DNA of 64,000 bases, from contig JADJBV010000002.1 in NCBI GenBank assembly GCA_016703535.1, positions 1,364,001-1,428,000 on the forward strand, read 5' to 3'. Shown in pieces: positions 1 through 9,874 of the stretch. Numbering within the stretch: position 1 is the stretch's first letter; each line of letters starts with the position of its first letter. Origin of the DNA: Deltaproteobacteria bacterium (lineage in GTDB: Bacteria; Myxococcota; Kuafuiibacteriia; Kuafuiibacteriales; Kuafuiibacteriaceae). The notes beneath the pieces were generated by a model. The model was not told the origin of the DNA, made no database searches, and saw only the letters and a list, made by a program, of their open reading frames with translations. The position numbers and the translations under genes are program-made.

Positions 1-1
1 C

Positions 2-316
2 GAAAATTGGGCCGGCGGTTACTGCGTGGACCATTGCGTGTTGCCCGGCGAGCCCTTCGTGCCGCCGCGCCTGGTCCGGGCTGACTGCCCCTCCGGCGCG
101 ACCCCGGGCCAGTTTCCCCGGGAGGACATCGGCGCCTGCCTGAAGGAGTTCCAGGTCGACAGCAACTGCCGCACCGAAGAGGGCTACTACTGCCGGCACG
201 ACTTCTTCCGACCGAGCGGGACCGTCAGCTTCGAGAACGGCTACTGCGCGCCGTCTCACTGTCAGGCTCGAGGTGGTCCGGGCGGCTTCCTCTGCCAATG
301 CTCGTGCCGCGGTTAG
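2..316 (+). CDS. C-terminal fragment of a cysteine-rich (probably secreted) protein
   Basis: The open frame enters from the left edge and stops at TAG 314-316; the start lies outside the window. The 104 visible residues hold many cysteines and a repeated Gly-Tyr-Cys-x-x-x-His-Cys pattern, once at the very start (GYCVDHC) and once near the end (GYCAPSHC), so the protein contains at least two copies of a small disulfide-type module. Such modules are common in secreted proteins of myxobacteria-like organisms. No catalytic motif is visible and I do not assign a function. The next gene, gcvH, converges on it 50 bp downstream. Confidence 0.6.
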   Translation, partial: ENWAGGYCVDHCVLPGEPFVPPRLVRADCPSGATPGQFPREDIGACLKEFQVDSNCRTEEGYYCRHDFFRPSGTVSFENGYCAPSHCQARGGPGGFLCQCSCRG

Positions 317-366
317 GGGCCGGCCGACCTTCGTCACCGGCACCCTCGGGAGATAGTCGGGGGAGA

Positions 367-761
367 CTACTCGGCCTGGGACTCGAGGAAGGCCACGTAA
401 TCGGCTTGCTTGAGGAGCTGGGCCACCTCACTCGGGTCGGTCAACTTGACCTTCAACATCCAGCCTTCGTCGTAGCAGTCTTCGTTGAGGCCTTCGGGCG
501 CCTCGACCAGGTCGTCGTTGCGCTCGAGCACCGTGCCGCTGACCGGCGCGTAGAGATCCGAGACGGCCTTGACCGACTCGACCACGCCAAAAGGCTGGCC
601 GATGCTGATGGTCTCGTTGACCGCGGGAGTTCACAGAAGACCACGTCGCCGAGGGCGTCCTGGGCGTGCCAGGTGATGCCGATGATCGCGGTGTCGCCTT
701 TTACGCGGCACCACTCGTGCTCCTTCGTGTACAAGAGGTCGTCGGGGTAGTGCTTGTCCAT
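367..761 (-). CDS. gcvH: Glycine cleavage system H protein, frameshifted
   Basis: GcvH is the small lipoyl carrier that shuttles the aminomethyl group between the P, T and L proteins. The N-terminal half (ATG at 761) has the family sequence KEHEW and reads DVVFCELP. The C-terminal half lies in another frame from about 620 down to 367 and holds the lipoylation site ESVKA, with its lysine at 568-570, and then SDLYAPVSG. Restoring one base in the GGG run at 625-627 joins the halves into a normal protein of about 131 aa. The break is therefore a one-base deletion at a short G run, either a consensus error or a recent mutation. It is the last gene of a minus-strand folD-gcvT-SDR-gcvH cluster, 55 bp after the SDR gene. 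gcvP is not in the window. Confidence 0.85.
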
Positions 762-815
762 GGTGCGTAGTTGCGCCGCGCGCGGCCCGGATACTCGATT
801 CGGGCGCGTTCAGCG

Positions 816-1570
816 TCAAGCGTCCTTTCGGAAGTCCACGCTGCCGCCGAGCCGGTCGTAGAGCCAGCCGGGGACCATCGTCACCACCTTGATCAACATC
901 CACATGGGCCAGGGAAACGCGTAGACCCGGCGGCCCGAGGCCAAGGCTCCCAGGATCTTCTGGGCGGCCCGATCGGCGGGCATCAAGAAGGGCATCGGGA
1001 ACTTGTTCTTGGCGGTGAGCGGCGTCTCGATGAAGCCGGGGCGGACGTCGCTGACCTTGACGTTTCGCTTGAATAGATCGACCCGCACCGACTCCAGGAA
1101 GGTCGAAAAGGCCGCCTTGGAGGCCGAGTAGGCGCCGCTGGTCGGCAGGCCCCGGTAACCCGCGACGCTGGTGATGCCGACCAGGTGCCCGCCCCCTTGG
1201 GCCAACAGGTGCGGGATCGCTGCGGTGATGGTGGCGCAGGCCCCGATCACGTTGATCTGGAGCATGGGGACGATGTCCTCGATCTTGAGCCGCGCCGCCG
1301 GCTTGTCGCCGCCGATGCCGGCGTTGGCGATCACCAGCTCCAAGCTGCCCAGGCGTTGGTGGGCTTCGTCGACCATGCGCTGCACCGCCGCCGGATCGGC
1401 GACATCACACTGGATGGCGCTGCCGTTTTCGCCGATCTCCTTAACGGCTTCGTCGAGCTGGGATTGCCGTCGCCCGCAGATCACCACCTTGGTGCCGCGT
1501 TTGGCCAAGGCCTTGGCCAACTCCAGTCCGATGCCGGTGGAGCCGCCGGTGATCAAGGCCGTTTTCCAGC

Positions 1571-1574
<4 letters not shown>
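816..1574 (-). CDS. Short-chain dehydrogenase/reductase (SDR)
   Basis: A 252-aa classical SDR. The cofactor motif TGGSTGIG is at residues 9-16 and NAG at 84-86. The catalytic Ser136, Tyr149 and Lys153 (YSASK) are all present, so an active NAD(P)H-dependent oxidoreductase is expected. The Arg-Arg pair after the second strand (GRRQSQ) favours NADP(H). The substrate cannot be read from sequence. A hydrophobic, Trp-rich stretch near residues 222-240 (PWPMWMLIKVV) could give membrane association, as in SDRs acting on lipids. The ATG overlaps the gcvT stop (ATGA at 1571-1574), so translation is probably coupled to gcvT, and gcvH follows. Its place inside a glycine-cleavage cluster is unusual. Confidence 0.88.
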
Positions 1575-2661
<1,087 letters not shown>

Positions 2662-2665
<4 letters not shown>

Positions 2666-3525
2666 CTCATCACTCTCCGCCGGGTCGCGGCGATCAAGGT
2701 GTTCTCTAGGAGGCAGGCGATGGTCATCGGGCCGACGCCGCCCGGGACCGGGGTGATGGCGGCGGCCCGTTCGGCGGCGCCCGGGAAGGCCACGTCGCCG
2801 GTCAACTTGCCGGCGGGGTTGCGGTTGATGCCGACGTCGATGACCGTGGCGCCAAACTTCACCCAGGAGCCCTTCACCAGCTCTTCTTTGCCGATGGCGG
2901 CGATCAACACGTCGGCGCGCCCGACCTCTTGGGCGAGGTCTTTGGTTCGCGAGTGGCAGGTGGTGACGGTGGCGTTTCTATTCAATAGAAGGTCCGCCAC
3001 CGGCCGCCCCACCAAACGGGAGCGTCCCAAGACCACCGCGTGTTTGCCGGCGAGGTCCACGCCCGCCGACTCGATCAGCTTGATGCAGCCTTTGGGCGTG
3101 CAGGGGATGAGGCCCGACTCGTCGCCTCGGGACAACAGGCCGGCGTTGAGCGGGTGGAGGCCGTCCACGTCTTTGGCCGGATCCAGGGCCCGGATCAGGG
3201 CTTCGGTGTCGTGTTGTTTGGGCACCGGGAGCTGGACCAAGATCCCGTCCACGTCCGGATCGGCGTTGAGCTTTTGGATAAGCTCCAAAAGCGCCGCTTT
3301 TTCGGTGTTCGCGGGCAACGTGTGTTGGGTGCTCCGGATCCCGACCTCTTCGGCGGCCTTGCCCTTGTTGCGCACGTAGACCGCACTCGCCGGATCGTCG
3401 CTGGCCAAAACCACCACCAGGTGGGGCGCGACGCCGATGTGGGCCACGAGGTCGGCGACCTTGGTCTTGATCTCGCCGCGGAGGCGTTGGGCGACGGCCT
3501 TTCCGTCGATGATTTGGGCGGCCAT
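2662..3525 (-). CDS. folD: Bifunctional methylenetetrahydrofolate dehydrogenase/cyclohydrolase
   Basis: FolD interconverts 5,10-methylene-THF, methenyl-THF and 10-formyl-THF in the cytosol. The protein is 287 aa. The catalytic residues fall at the same numbers as in the E. coli enzyme: Tyr50 and Lys54 in YVRNK, Gln98 in VQLPVP and Asp121 in KDVDGLHP. The NADP-site signature GRSRLVGRP and the C-terminal PVPGGVGPMT are intact. It is the first gene of the cluster with gcvT. This pairs the enzyme that makes methylene-THF with the one that consumes it. An AT-rich palindrome (2976-2990) lies inside the gene and is written in codons (CTA TTG AAT AGA) unlike the rest of the reading frame. Confidence 0.97.
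2976..2990. repeat. Recurrent AT-rich palindromic motif TAYTCANTA (best copy)
   Basis: TTCTATTCAATAGAA is an odd-centred perfect palindrome inside folD and the best copy of a motif recurring across the window. Exact TAYTCANTA copies on the plus strand are at 2979-2987, 10133-10141, 15246-15254, 15839-15847, 24943-24951 and 36993-37001. Copies on the minus strand are at 50504-50512, 50814-50822 and 59842-59850. One-mismatch copies are at 13893-13901 (minus), 18781-18789, 25396-25404 and 54380-54388. The wider consensus is TCTAYTCANTAGA. All exact copies lie inside coding sequence. Function unknown. Confidence 0.55.
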
Positions 3526-3603
3526 CGCCCGGGGTCTTCACCCGCCGAGCGGACCCGGTCAAGACCTGGGATCCCGGGCGCTCCGTTCCAAGGTGGCCGC
3601 TCC

Positions 3604-5568
3604 TTACCGCGGCGCTTGCACCGCCAGGGCCCGCTGGATCCGCTCGAAGGGGACCGGCTTGGCCAACAAGGTCCCGATCGCGACCGATGACGTGCCGGCC
3701 GGCCCGATCATCCGGGTGAGGTCGACGCGCTCTTGGGTGATCGGGTGGGTCGCGAAGAACTCGCCGGTGCCGAAGCCATAAACGCCGCGCACCTGGGCCA
3801 GGTTGGCGCCCGAGGCCGTCGGGTGGCAGGCCGAGCAGGCCCGAGCTCGGCTGCTGTCGGGCACGGTGTGCTGAAAGACCGGTGACCAAGAGAGGCCCGG
3901 GCGTTGTTCGGAGCTGCGTCCGAACCAGCCGTCGACCCACACGCGGCGCGGGACCACCTCACCCTCCGGCAATTCGCAGCCCGGCTCATCGAGCTGACAG
4001 GGGGCGAGGACCGTCAGCAGTTCGTTGCGGACCATGAAGGTGCCGATCCGCCCGTCGACGTTGATCCCCAAGTGGAGGCGGTCGATCGCGACCACTTGGT
4101 TCACGTCCCTGACCTGCCCGGGGGACTGGGCGCCGTCGAGGGGGCTTCGGCTCACGGCCCGAAGGTCGAGGATCCGGTCGACCCGATAGTAGTTTTGCAT
4201 CCAGCCGTTGTGGCAGGCGTAACACTCGAGTTCGGCGTGGCTCGCCGAGTCGTGGGAGCCGACGAAGTTTTCGTTGCCGCCGACCTCCGAGACCTGAACC
4301 ACCTCCCGGGTGCGCCCATCTGCGGACTTGAACACCACCCGCCCGCCTTCGAGCTGGAGCCGGGCCAGCGGATCGCCGCCGGTGCTGCGGAACGCGCCGC
4401 TTTCGTCGGCCATGGCGGGGGTGTCGAAGGTCCCGTGGCAGTCTTCACACTCGATCCCGGTCTCCCGACCCATGTTGGCCTCGAGGTGTCCGGTGCCGTG
4501 CACGTCTCGACCAAAGTGGCAGTCCGAGCAGGTCATCCCCGCGGCCTGGTGGACGTCGGGTGGGGTCTCGTCGAAGCGGTTGGTGGGATCTTCGTCGACC
4601 ACGTAGGCGCCGGCCGGCCGGTTGAAGCCGGGCACCTCACTCTTCGCCACGCCGGGGGCGTCGGCCGCCGAAGCCTCTCGCCAACCGCGGAAGGAGGGCC
4701 CGATGCGCGCCGAGGTCGCGTGGCATCGTTCGCAGGCCACGTCCGAAGGGGTGCGCCCGATCTCGTGCCGCTCCAGGTGTCCCGGCGTCCGCTCGATCAA
4801 CGGATCCTTGCTGAGGCTGACGCCGTCGGGAGCGTAGGGGACGTGGCAGGACGCGCAGCCGCTCCCGCGGTGGGCGGTGGTTTCGTCGACCGCGCCGGCG
4901 ACCGAGAGGTGACAGCCGGTGCAGGCCTTGCTGAGCGCGAGATCGAGGTAGGGGCGGGGGTCGCTGGCCGCGGCCTCTCGTAGATCGGGCAACGGCAAAG
5001 CCGAGAGCCCTCGATAGGTGTAGCGCGGCGCGATCGACGGCTGGAAGCTGTCGTTGGTGACGCCGACGACGCCAACCGTCGGGGGCCGGAGGTTGATCAG
5101 GTTGGCGTCGAAGCGGGGGATCATCGTCAGGCCAACGTTGGTGGCGTGGACCGAAAAGCGCGATCGATCCACCACACTTTGGTGACAGCCCGCGAAGCCC
5201 GGCGACTGTGGGCTCCCCGAGCCGCAGCCGGCCGGAGCGGCGATCGGGTGGCTGGGGTTGACGAACTGGACGTAGGCCTTCTCGAGCTTCGCGAGTTCAT
5301 CGCGGCTGCTGGCGCGAAGGCTGACGGCCTGGGCGGGTCGCAGCACGTGGGCTTCGGCGATCGTCTGGCCCTCGGCGCGCCCGCCGTGGCAGTCGGTGCA
5401 GGTGAGGGCCACCGAGGCGTGGGCGATCTCCAGGTGGTCGGCGGGCCGGGCCTCGGGCTCGTGGCAACTCCGGCACCCCTCGGTCGTGATCGTGGTTTCG
5501 GCCGAACAGGCCCCTTGAACCACCCCCAAACCTAGGAAGATCCCTAACCGTAGTCGTCTTCCGGGCAC
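3604..5568 (-). CDS. Nonaheme c-type cytochrome lipoprotein
   Basis: A 654-aa secreted protein with an N-terminal lipoprotein signal (lipid Cys21 after VVQGA). It has nine CxxCH heme-binding motifs, with first cysteines at about residues 32, 57, 216, 238, 279, 347, 374, 449 and near 583. A further Cys115-x12-Cys128-His129 could be an atypical tenth site. Such proteins move electrons in or across the periplasm and outer membrane. The partner and the redox reaction are not evident. It diverges from two more cytochrome genes beginning at 5656, across a gap of under 90 bp, so the three probably form one respiratory locus. Its stop lies 78 bp upstream of folD. No decaheme (MtrC/OmcA) layout is recognisable. 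Confidence 0.85.
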   Translation of the reverse strand: MPGRRLRLGIFLGLGVVQGACSAETTITTEGCRSCHEPEARPADHLEIAHASVALTCTDCHGGRAEGQTIAEAHVLRPAQAVSLRASSRDELAKLEKAYVQFVNPSHPIAAPAGCGSGSPQSPGFAGCHQSVVDRSRFSVHATNVGLTMIPRFDANLINLRPPTVGVVGVTNDSFQPSIAPRYTYRGLSALPLPDLREAAASDPRPYLDLALSKACTGCHLSVAGAVDETTAHRGSGCASCHVPYAPDGVSLSKDPLIERTPGHLERHEIGRTPSDVACERCHATSARIGPSFRGWREASAADAPGVAKSEVPGFNRPAGAYVVDEDPTNRFDETPPDVHQAAGMTCSDCHFGRDVHGTGHLEANMGRETGIECEDCHGTFDTPAMADESGAFRSTGGDPLARLQLEGGRVVFKSADGRTREVVQVSEVGGNENFVGSHDSASHAELECYACHNGWMQNYYRVDRILDLRAVSRSPLDGAQSPGQVRDVNQVVAIDRLHLGINVDGRIGTFMVRNELLTVLAPCQLDEPGCELPEGEVVPRRVWVDGWFGRSSEQRPGLSWSPVFQHTVPDSSRARACSACHPTASGANLAQVRGVYGFGTGEFFATHPITQERVDLTRMIGPAGTSSVAIGTLLAKPVPFERIQRALAVQAPR

Positions 5569-5655
5569 GGGCGGCCAGGATAGGGTGGGCCATGGCCGGA
5601 ATCAACCGTAACGATGTTGTCACGTCCCCCGAAAATCCGTCACCCTTGGGTGGCG

Positions 5656-6099
5656 ATGGGGAACCCGCGAGCATTCGGGCCACCGGCCCTGCTCCTCTTC
5701 TTCACCTGGGGGCTGTTCCTGGTCGGCTGTGGCGGCGACGCCAACGAGGGGTTGGGTGAGCTGCCCCCGACCCTCGACGCGATCCAACAACACGTCTTCA
5801 CCCCCGGCTGCGCCACCTCGGCCTGCCACGATCGGGTCACCCGAGGTGGAGACCTGGACCTCTCCAACGCCCAGGTCAGCTACGATCAGATGGTCAACGT
5901 CGGGTCCAAGAACCCGGTCGCCAAGGCCAACGGCTGGTTGATCGTGAAGCCCGAGGACCCGGCGCGGAGTTTTTTGGTGCGGAAGCTGGTGGGCCCTGGG
6001 GTCGGCGAAGGAGAGGCCATGCCCTCCGTCAGCCAGGAGCTGGACCCGTATTATCAGAAGTTGATCGAGACCTGGATCCAGGAGGGTGCACGACGATGA
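5656..6099 (+). CDS. Small cytochrome-like lipoprotein with CX4CH motif
   Basis: About 147 aa from ATG 5656. An in-frame upstream start at 5614 would add 14 residues, but 5656 gives the shorter n-region. The signal ends in the lipobox LVGC. The mature part has one CATSACH motif (Cys-x4-Cys-His), then GGDLDLS and a C-terminal LVRKLVGPG segment. This matches a small-protein type common in Myxococcota and Planctomycetota that is usually annotated as a cytochrome c-like domain. CX4CH is a known though less common heme attachment motif (as in Desulfovibrio cytochrome c3). Heme binding here is inferred. The stop overlaps the next ATG (ATGA at 6096-6099), so both are co-translated. Confidence 0.75.
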   Translation: MGNPRAFGPPALLLFFTWGLFLVGCGGDANEGLGELPPTLDAIQQHVFTPGCATSACHDRVTRGGDLDLSNAQVSYDQMVNVGSKNPVAKANGWLIVKPEDPARSFLVRKLVGPGVGEGEAMPSVSQELDPYYQKLIETWIQEGARR

Positions 6100-7484
6100 G
6101 CACCAAGTCGCCGATGGCGGCCCGTTGGGTCGCCATCATGGTTGGAGCGTCGGCCTGCAACGAACCCGAGATCAGCGGGACCCTGCCCGAGCTCTTGCGG
6201 GCGCGCCAAGACGTCGACCTGGTCTTCGAAGATCCCGAGACCGAATGCGCCGAATGTCACCCGCAGCACGTCGCCGAGTGGCAGACCTCGATGCATGCCT
6301 ACTCCGCCACCGACCCCGTGTTCCACGGCTTGGCCGAGTGGGGCCAGAGCAACACCGACGGCCAACTTGGGGACTTTTGTGTCCAGTGCCACGCCCCGGT
6401 GGCGGCGGCCCTCGGGACCGCGCCGGTGTACCTCGACGCCAGCGACAACCGCTGGAAGCAGGACACGCGCAACATGGGGGCGGTCGCCCAAAAGGGTGTC
6501 TCCTGCGACGTCTGCCATTCGATCACCGACGTCATCGAGCCGGTGAACGCCCGAGGGGTCTACACGCCGAACGGGGTGCGCCGAGCGACCATCGAAGATC
6601 CGGTCCAGAACACCAAACACGCCTCGACCTACAGCCCGCTGCACCACGAGTCGCGGGTGTGCGGCATGTGCCACGCGGTCACCAACTTCAACGGTGTCCG
6701 GTTGGAGGAGACCTTCCCGGAGTGGGAGGCCAGCAGCTTCAACGGGCCGGGCGGCAAGACCTGCCAGGACTGCCACATGCCCGCCTACCAAGGCCAAGCC
6801 GCCAAAGACGGCCCGACCCGGGAGGTGCACCGCCACACCTTTGTTGGGGTGGACGTGCCCTTGTTGTCCGACTTCCCCGGGCACGACGAAGCCCTGGGGT
6901 TGACCATCGAGCTCTTGCGGAGCGGCCTGAAGGCGACGGCTCAGCTCGAACCCACCGAGAAGAAGTTCAAGATCCACCTCAAGAACGAGGCGGGGCACGC
7001 CATCCCGTCGGGTGCCACCGCGGATCGTCAGCTCTGGGTAGAGCTGATCGTGCGGGATGCCGGCGGGCAGGTGGTCTTCGAGACCGGCACCCTCGACTCA
7101 CGGGGTGACCTGCGCGATAACGATCCGCGCCACACCAACCAACCGGGTACCGATCCCCAGCTGATCTTCTACGGTCAGAAGATGATCGAAGACGTCACGA
7201 CCCAAGATCCGAACTCGACCCGCCCCGCGCGTTCGGTCACTGGGTTGTGGCAGGCGACCTCGGCCATCAACTACCTGCTCGCGCCAGACAGCGCTGAAGA
7301 TCGGGAGATTAACCTCGCGGATCTTCCGGCGGGCACTTACACCGCGACCTATCGGCTCTTGTTCCGGACCTTCCCGATGTACTTTTTGAGAGAGGTCGAA
7401 CTCCGAGGCAACCTGGATCCGACGGTCAAGGATCGGGTGCCGATCGCGGTGCTCTACGAGGACACCTACAACTTCAGCTTCTAG
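6096..7484 (+). CDS. Pentaheme c-type cytochrome lipoprotein
   Basis: A 462-aa protein with a lipoprotein signal (GASAC, lipid Cys21). Five CxxCH motifs start at Cys51, Cys95, Cys137, Cys189 and Cys223. All hemes lie in the first 230 residues, with extra histidines available as distal ligands (for example HAYS and the HH at 183-184). The C-terminal half is heme-free and looks like a beta-rich domain. The arrangement resembles the cytochrome c554/multiheme family. A specific reaction cannot be assigned. It is coupled to the CX4CH lipoprotein upstream and divergent from the nonaheme cytochrome. Confidence 0.88.
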   Translation: MSTKSPMAARWVAIMVGASACNEPEISGTLPELLRARQDVDLVFEDPETECAECHPQHVAEWQTSMHAYSATDPVFHGLAEWGQSNTDGQLGDFCVQCHAPVAAALGTAPVYLDASDNRWKQDTRNMGAVAQKGVSCDVCHSITDVIEPVNARGVYTPNGVRRATIEDPVQNTKHASTYSPLHHESRVCGMCHAVTNFNGVRLEETFPEWEASSFNGPGGKTCQDCHMPAYQGQAAKDGPTREVHRHTFVGVDVPLLSDFPGHDEALGLTIELLRSGLKATAQLEPTEKKFKIHLKNEAGHAIPSGATADRQLWVELIVRDAGGQVVFETGTLDSRGDLRDNDPRHTNQPGTDPQLIFYGQKMIEDVTTQDPNSTRPARSVTGLWQATSAINYLLAPDSAEDREINLADLPAGTYTATYRLLFRTFPMYFLREVELRGNLDPTVKDRVPIAVLYEDTYNFSF

Positions 7485-7507
7485 GGCGGTGAAGAGAAGC
7501 GGTGGGT

Positions 7508-9820
7508 TCAAGTCCCGCTGGGCCGGAAGAGGAAGGGGTACTTCACGACCACGATCCCGCCCCCAGTGGGTGCTGGGAACCTCATCAGGCGGGCGGCTTT
7601 CATCAAGCAGTCTTCGACGTCCGTGTTTTTGAGGGTGGAGCTAGCGTCGATCTCGACCTGCTGCACCTTCCCGTCACCCGCGATGACAAATCGCAGCACC
7701 ACCTTGCCGCTGAGCTCCGGCTGCCGGAGCAGGGCCCTCTCGTAGCAGTAGGCGAACTTGGCCCGATGCCGCTGGATCACCGGGCGGATCTGGTCCTTGT
7801 TCAAGGAGCCCATCACCAACGGCGAACCTTGTTGCACGTTGATGTCTCGCTTGCCCGCCTTGCCCCCAAAGCTGGCGGATCCCGAGGCCCCGACTCCACC
7901 CATGGTGCCGAGGCCTCGTCCCCCACCCCCCACGCCGGTGCCGCGGAGCCCGAGGCCACCGTAGCCCGCGCCCGAGCCCAGCCCGTTGGCGCCAAAGACC
8001 TGGCCGTGGCTCACCCCCGCGGGCGTCGGCAGGACTTGGCGTACGGTCGTCGAAGCGCCGCGGTTCCGGCGCGCCGAGTCGACGGCCACGAAGCTTGTGT
8101 GGGCGGTCATGATCCGGTGCTCGAGGCCGAGCTTCGTCACCTCGGCGACCAACCCCTCATCACTTTGAGCGCCGGCCAGATCGCTCAGGCGCTCGACCCG
8201 CTTTCGGGCCCACAAGGTCCGGAGCACCGCTTGATCGTCGCTGGGCACCGCGTCGCTGACCCGAATGATCTGTTCGAAGGGGCCGTTCGGCGTCTGACCG
8301 CGCACCACCAGTCGCCCGCTAGCGGGGCCACGGTAACGCCCGAGCAGGACCAAGGGACGCGCCGCGTACAGATCGGGCAACACCGCCGGCTCCAGGTCCT
8401 GGGCCAAAAATCCCTGGGCCTCCACCGTGACCTGGGTGAGCACCGGCGACTCCACGTAGCGGATCAGGCGTTCGGCGGCGTCGGGGGCCGCGGCTTGGTC
8501 GAGCACCACAAAAGGTTCGCCCAAACCGGCCCGAGCCAAGGCCTCGATCAGGTACCGGTTCACCGAGCTGCCGATGCCGAAGGTGAAGAGGTTGGCGCGC
8601 CCCAGGTTCTTCTGGATCAGCTCCAAGGCCTCTCGCTCGACGGTGACGTAGCCGTCGGTGATCAAGACGATCGCGGTGCTGCTGGCCTCTTTGGAGCGCG
8701 GCAAGGCCAAGGCCCGGGAGAGGGCCGGGAGCAGCTCGGTCCCGCCGCCGCCCCCTTGTTGATCGACCAACTCCAGGGCCCGCTGCAGGTTGCCGGGCGT
8801 CACCGGCAGGCTCGCCGGCGACAACACGCGGCTGCCGCCGGCGAAGAGCAATATATTGAAGCGATCGGTCGGCCGGAGCCGCCCCAACAAGTTGCGGATC
8901 AGGGTCTTGGACGACTCGAGCGGAAAGCCGCTCATCGAACCCGAGACGTCGACGACGAAGAGGTACTCCCGAGGCAAGATCTGCTCCGGCGCGACCCGGG
9001 CCGGCGGCTCCAGCTGGAGCAAGAAGTACCCGCCATCACCGCTCGGGAAGATCGAAAGTCCACCTTCGATGGCGCCTTGAGCCAAGCGATAGCGCAAGAC
9101 GAAGTCCCGATCGCCGCTGCTCGGATCGTTGAGCTCGATCACCGCACCACGGGCGGAGCTGAAGTTCGGCGTCACCGGGTGGGACGGGCAAGACACCGCG
9201 GCCAAAGGCAGGCCCGACTCGATCTTGGCCCGCACCCCGAAGCGATAACTTGGCGCGGCGCCGCTCCCCGAGTGGGGGTTTTGGGCCCACGCCTCCCCCG
9301 CGCCGCTGTAGCGAGGCCCGACCACCGCCGGATAGACCAACTCGTAGACGCCGTCGGTGGGGACGATCAACTCGCTGTAGTCCAGCACCACCTGGATCCG
9401 ATCGCCGGGCAAGATGTTGGCGACGTTCATGGTGAAGACGTTGGGCCGCTCTTGCTCCAGCAGGCTGGCGGTTTGTCCTTGGGCCTTGGCCTCTTCGTAG
9501 TCGGCCCGGGCCTGGTCGCGCTTTTGGATCTGGGCCTCGATGGTCCGGGCGCCGATGGTCATCCGCATCCCGTGGACCGCGGCTTGGGTGGAGGCCGGGA
9601 ACACGTAGACCGCCTCGATGGCGGTGGGGCCTTGGTTGACGTAGGTCTGGGTGACCTGGACCCGGGCCACCGGCCCCACGATCCCGATCTCGGCCCGGGA
9701 CTCCTCGAGCGGTAACTGGGCGCCCGTCGGTAACTGGAAGTAGGGCGCTTCACTTTGACTGCTCGCCGCCCAGGCCGGGCTGGCCAGGAGGCAAAGGAAG
9801 AAGAAGCTGCGGAACACCAT
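7508..9820 (-). CDS. VIT-VWA protein with AgmX/PglI-type C-terminal domain
   Basis: The start is placed at ATG 9820, which gives a clean Sec signal (FFFLCLLASPAWA, cleavage near residue 18) and 770 aa. A longer frame to 9892 has no signal peptide. Order of parts: signal; VIT domain (about 26-150, with TQTYVNQGPTAIEAVYVFP); von Willebrand A domain with an intact MIDAS (Asp291-x-Ser-x-Ser295); a linker very rich in glycine (about 615-665); and a C-terminal domain of about 90 aa with two conserved cysteines (FAYCYERAL and DVEDCLMKA). That last domain is of the AgmX/PglI C-terminal type and related in shape to TonB C-terminal domains. A similar domain ends the protein at 41253-42635. Likely a periplasmic or surface adhesion or scaffold protein; the role is inferred. 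It diverges from the NamZ-like gene. Confidence 0.88.
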   Translation of the reverse strand: MVFRSFFFLCLLASPAWAASSQSEAPYFQLPTGAQLPLEESRAEIGIVGPVARVQVTQTYVNQGPTAIEAVYVFPASTQAAVHGMRMTIGARTIEAQIQKRDQARADYEEAKAQGQTASLLEQERPNVFTMNVANILPGDRIQVVLDYSELIVPTDGVYELVYPAVVGPRYSGAGEAWAQNPHSGSGAAPSYRFGVRAKIESGLPLAAVSCPSHPVTPNFSSARGAVIELNDPSSGDRDFVLRYRLAQGAIEGGLSIFPSGDGGYFLLQLEPPARVAPEQILPREYLFVVDVSGSMSGFPLESSKTLIRNLLGRLRPTDRFNILLFAGGSRVLSPASLPVTPGNLQRALELVDQQGGGGGTELLPALSRALALPRSKEASSTAIVLITDGYVTVEREALELIQKNLGRANLFTFGIGSSVNRYLIEALARAGLGEPFVVLDQAAAPDAAERLIRYVESPVLTQVTVEAQGFLAQDLEPAVLPDLYAARPLVLLGRYRGPASGRLVVRGQTPNGPFEQIIRVSDAVPSDDQAVLRTLWARKRVERLSDLAGAQSDEGLVAEVTKLGLEHRIMTAHTSFVAVDSARRNRGASTTVRQVLPTPAGVSHGQVFGANGLGSGAGYGGLGLRGTGVGGGGRGLGTMGGVGASGSASFGGKAGKRDINVQQGSPLVMGSLNKDQIRPVIQRHRAKFAYCYERALLRQPELSGKVVLRFVIAGDGKVQQVEIDASSTLKNTDVEDCLMKAARLMRFPAPTGGGIVVVKYPFLFRPSGT

Positions 9821-9874
9821 ACAGCCTCGACACCGGTGGTCGGCGCCAGGTTCCCCCCGTGTTAGGGGAGGGGC

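Noticed and set aside
3526..3603. Glycine riboswitch upstream of folD-gcvT
   Set aside because: Only 78 bp between genes and no aptamer-like conserved stems.
3904..4983. 359-codon plus-strand open frame
   Set aside because: Antisense to the nonaheme cytochrome, which has nine CxxCH motifs in frame.
7502..7518. tRNA T-arm-like sequence GTGGG-TTCAAGT-CCCGC
   Set aside because: It overlaps the end of the VIT-VWA gene; no acceptor, D-arm or anticodon arm fits upstream and there is no CCA. Probably chance.
7502..9715. 737-codon plus-strand open frame
   Set aside because: Antisense to the VIT-VWA gene; low-complexity Gln/Arg/Gly composition and no domain.
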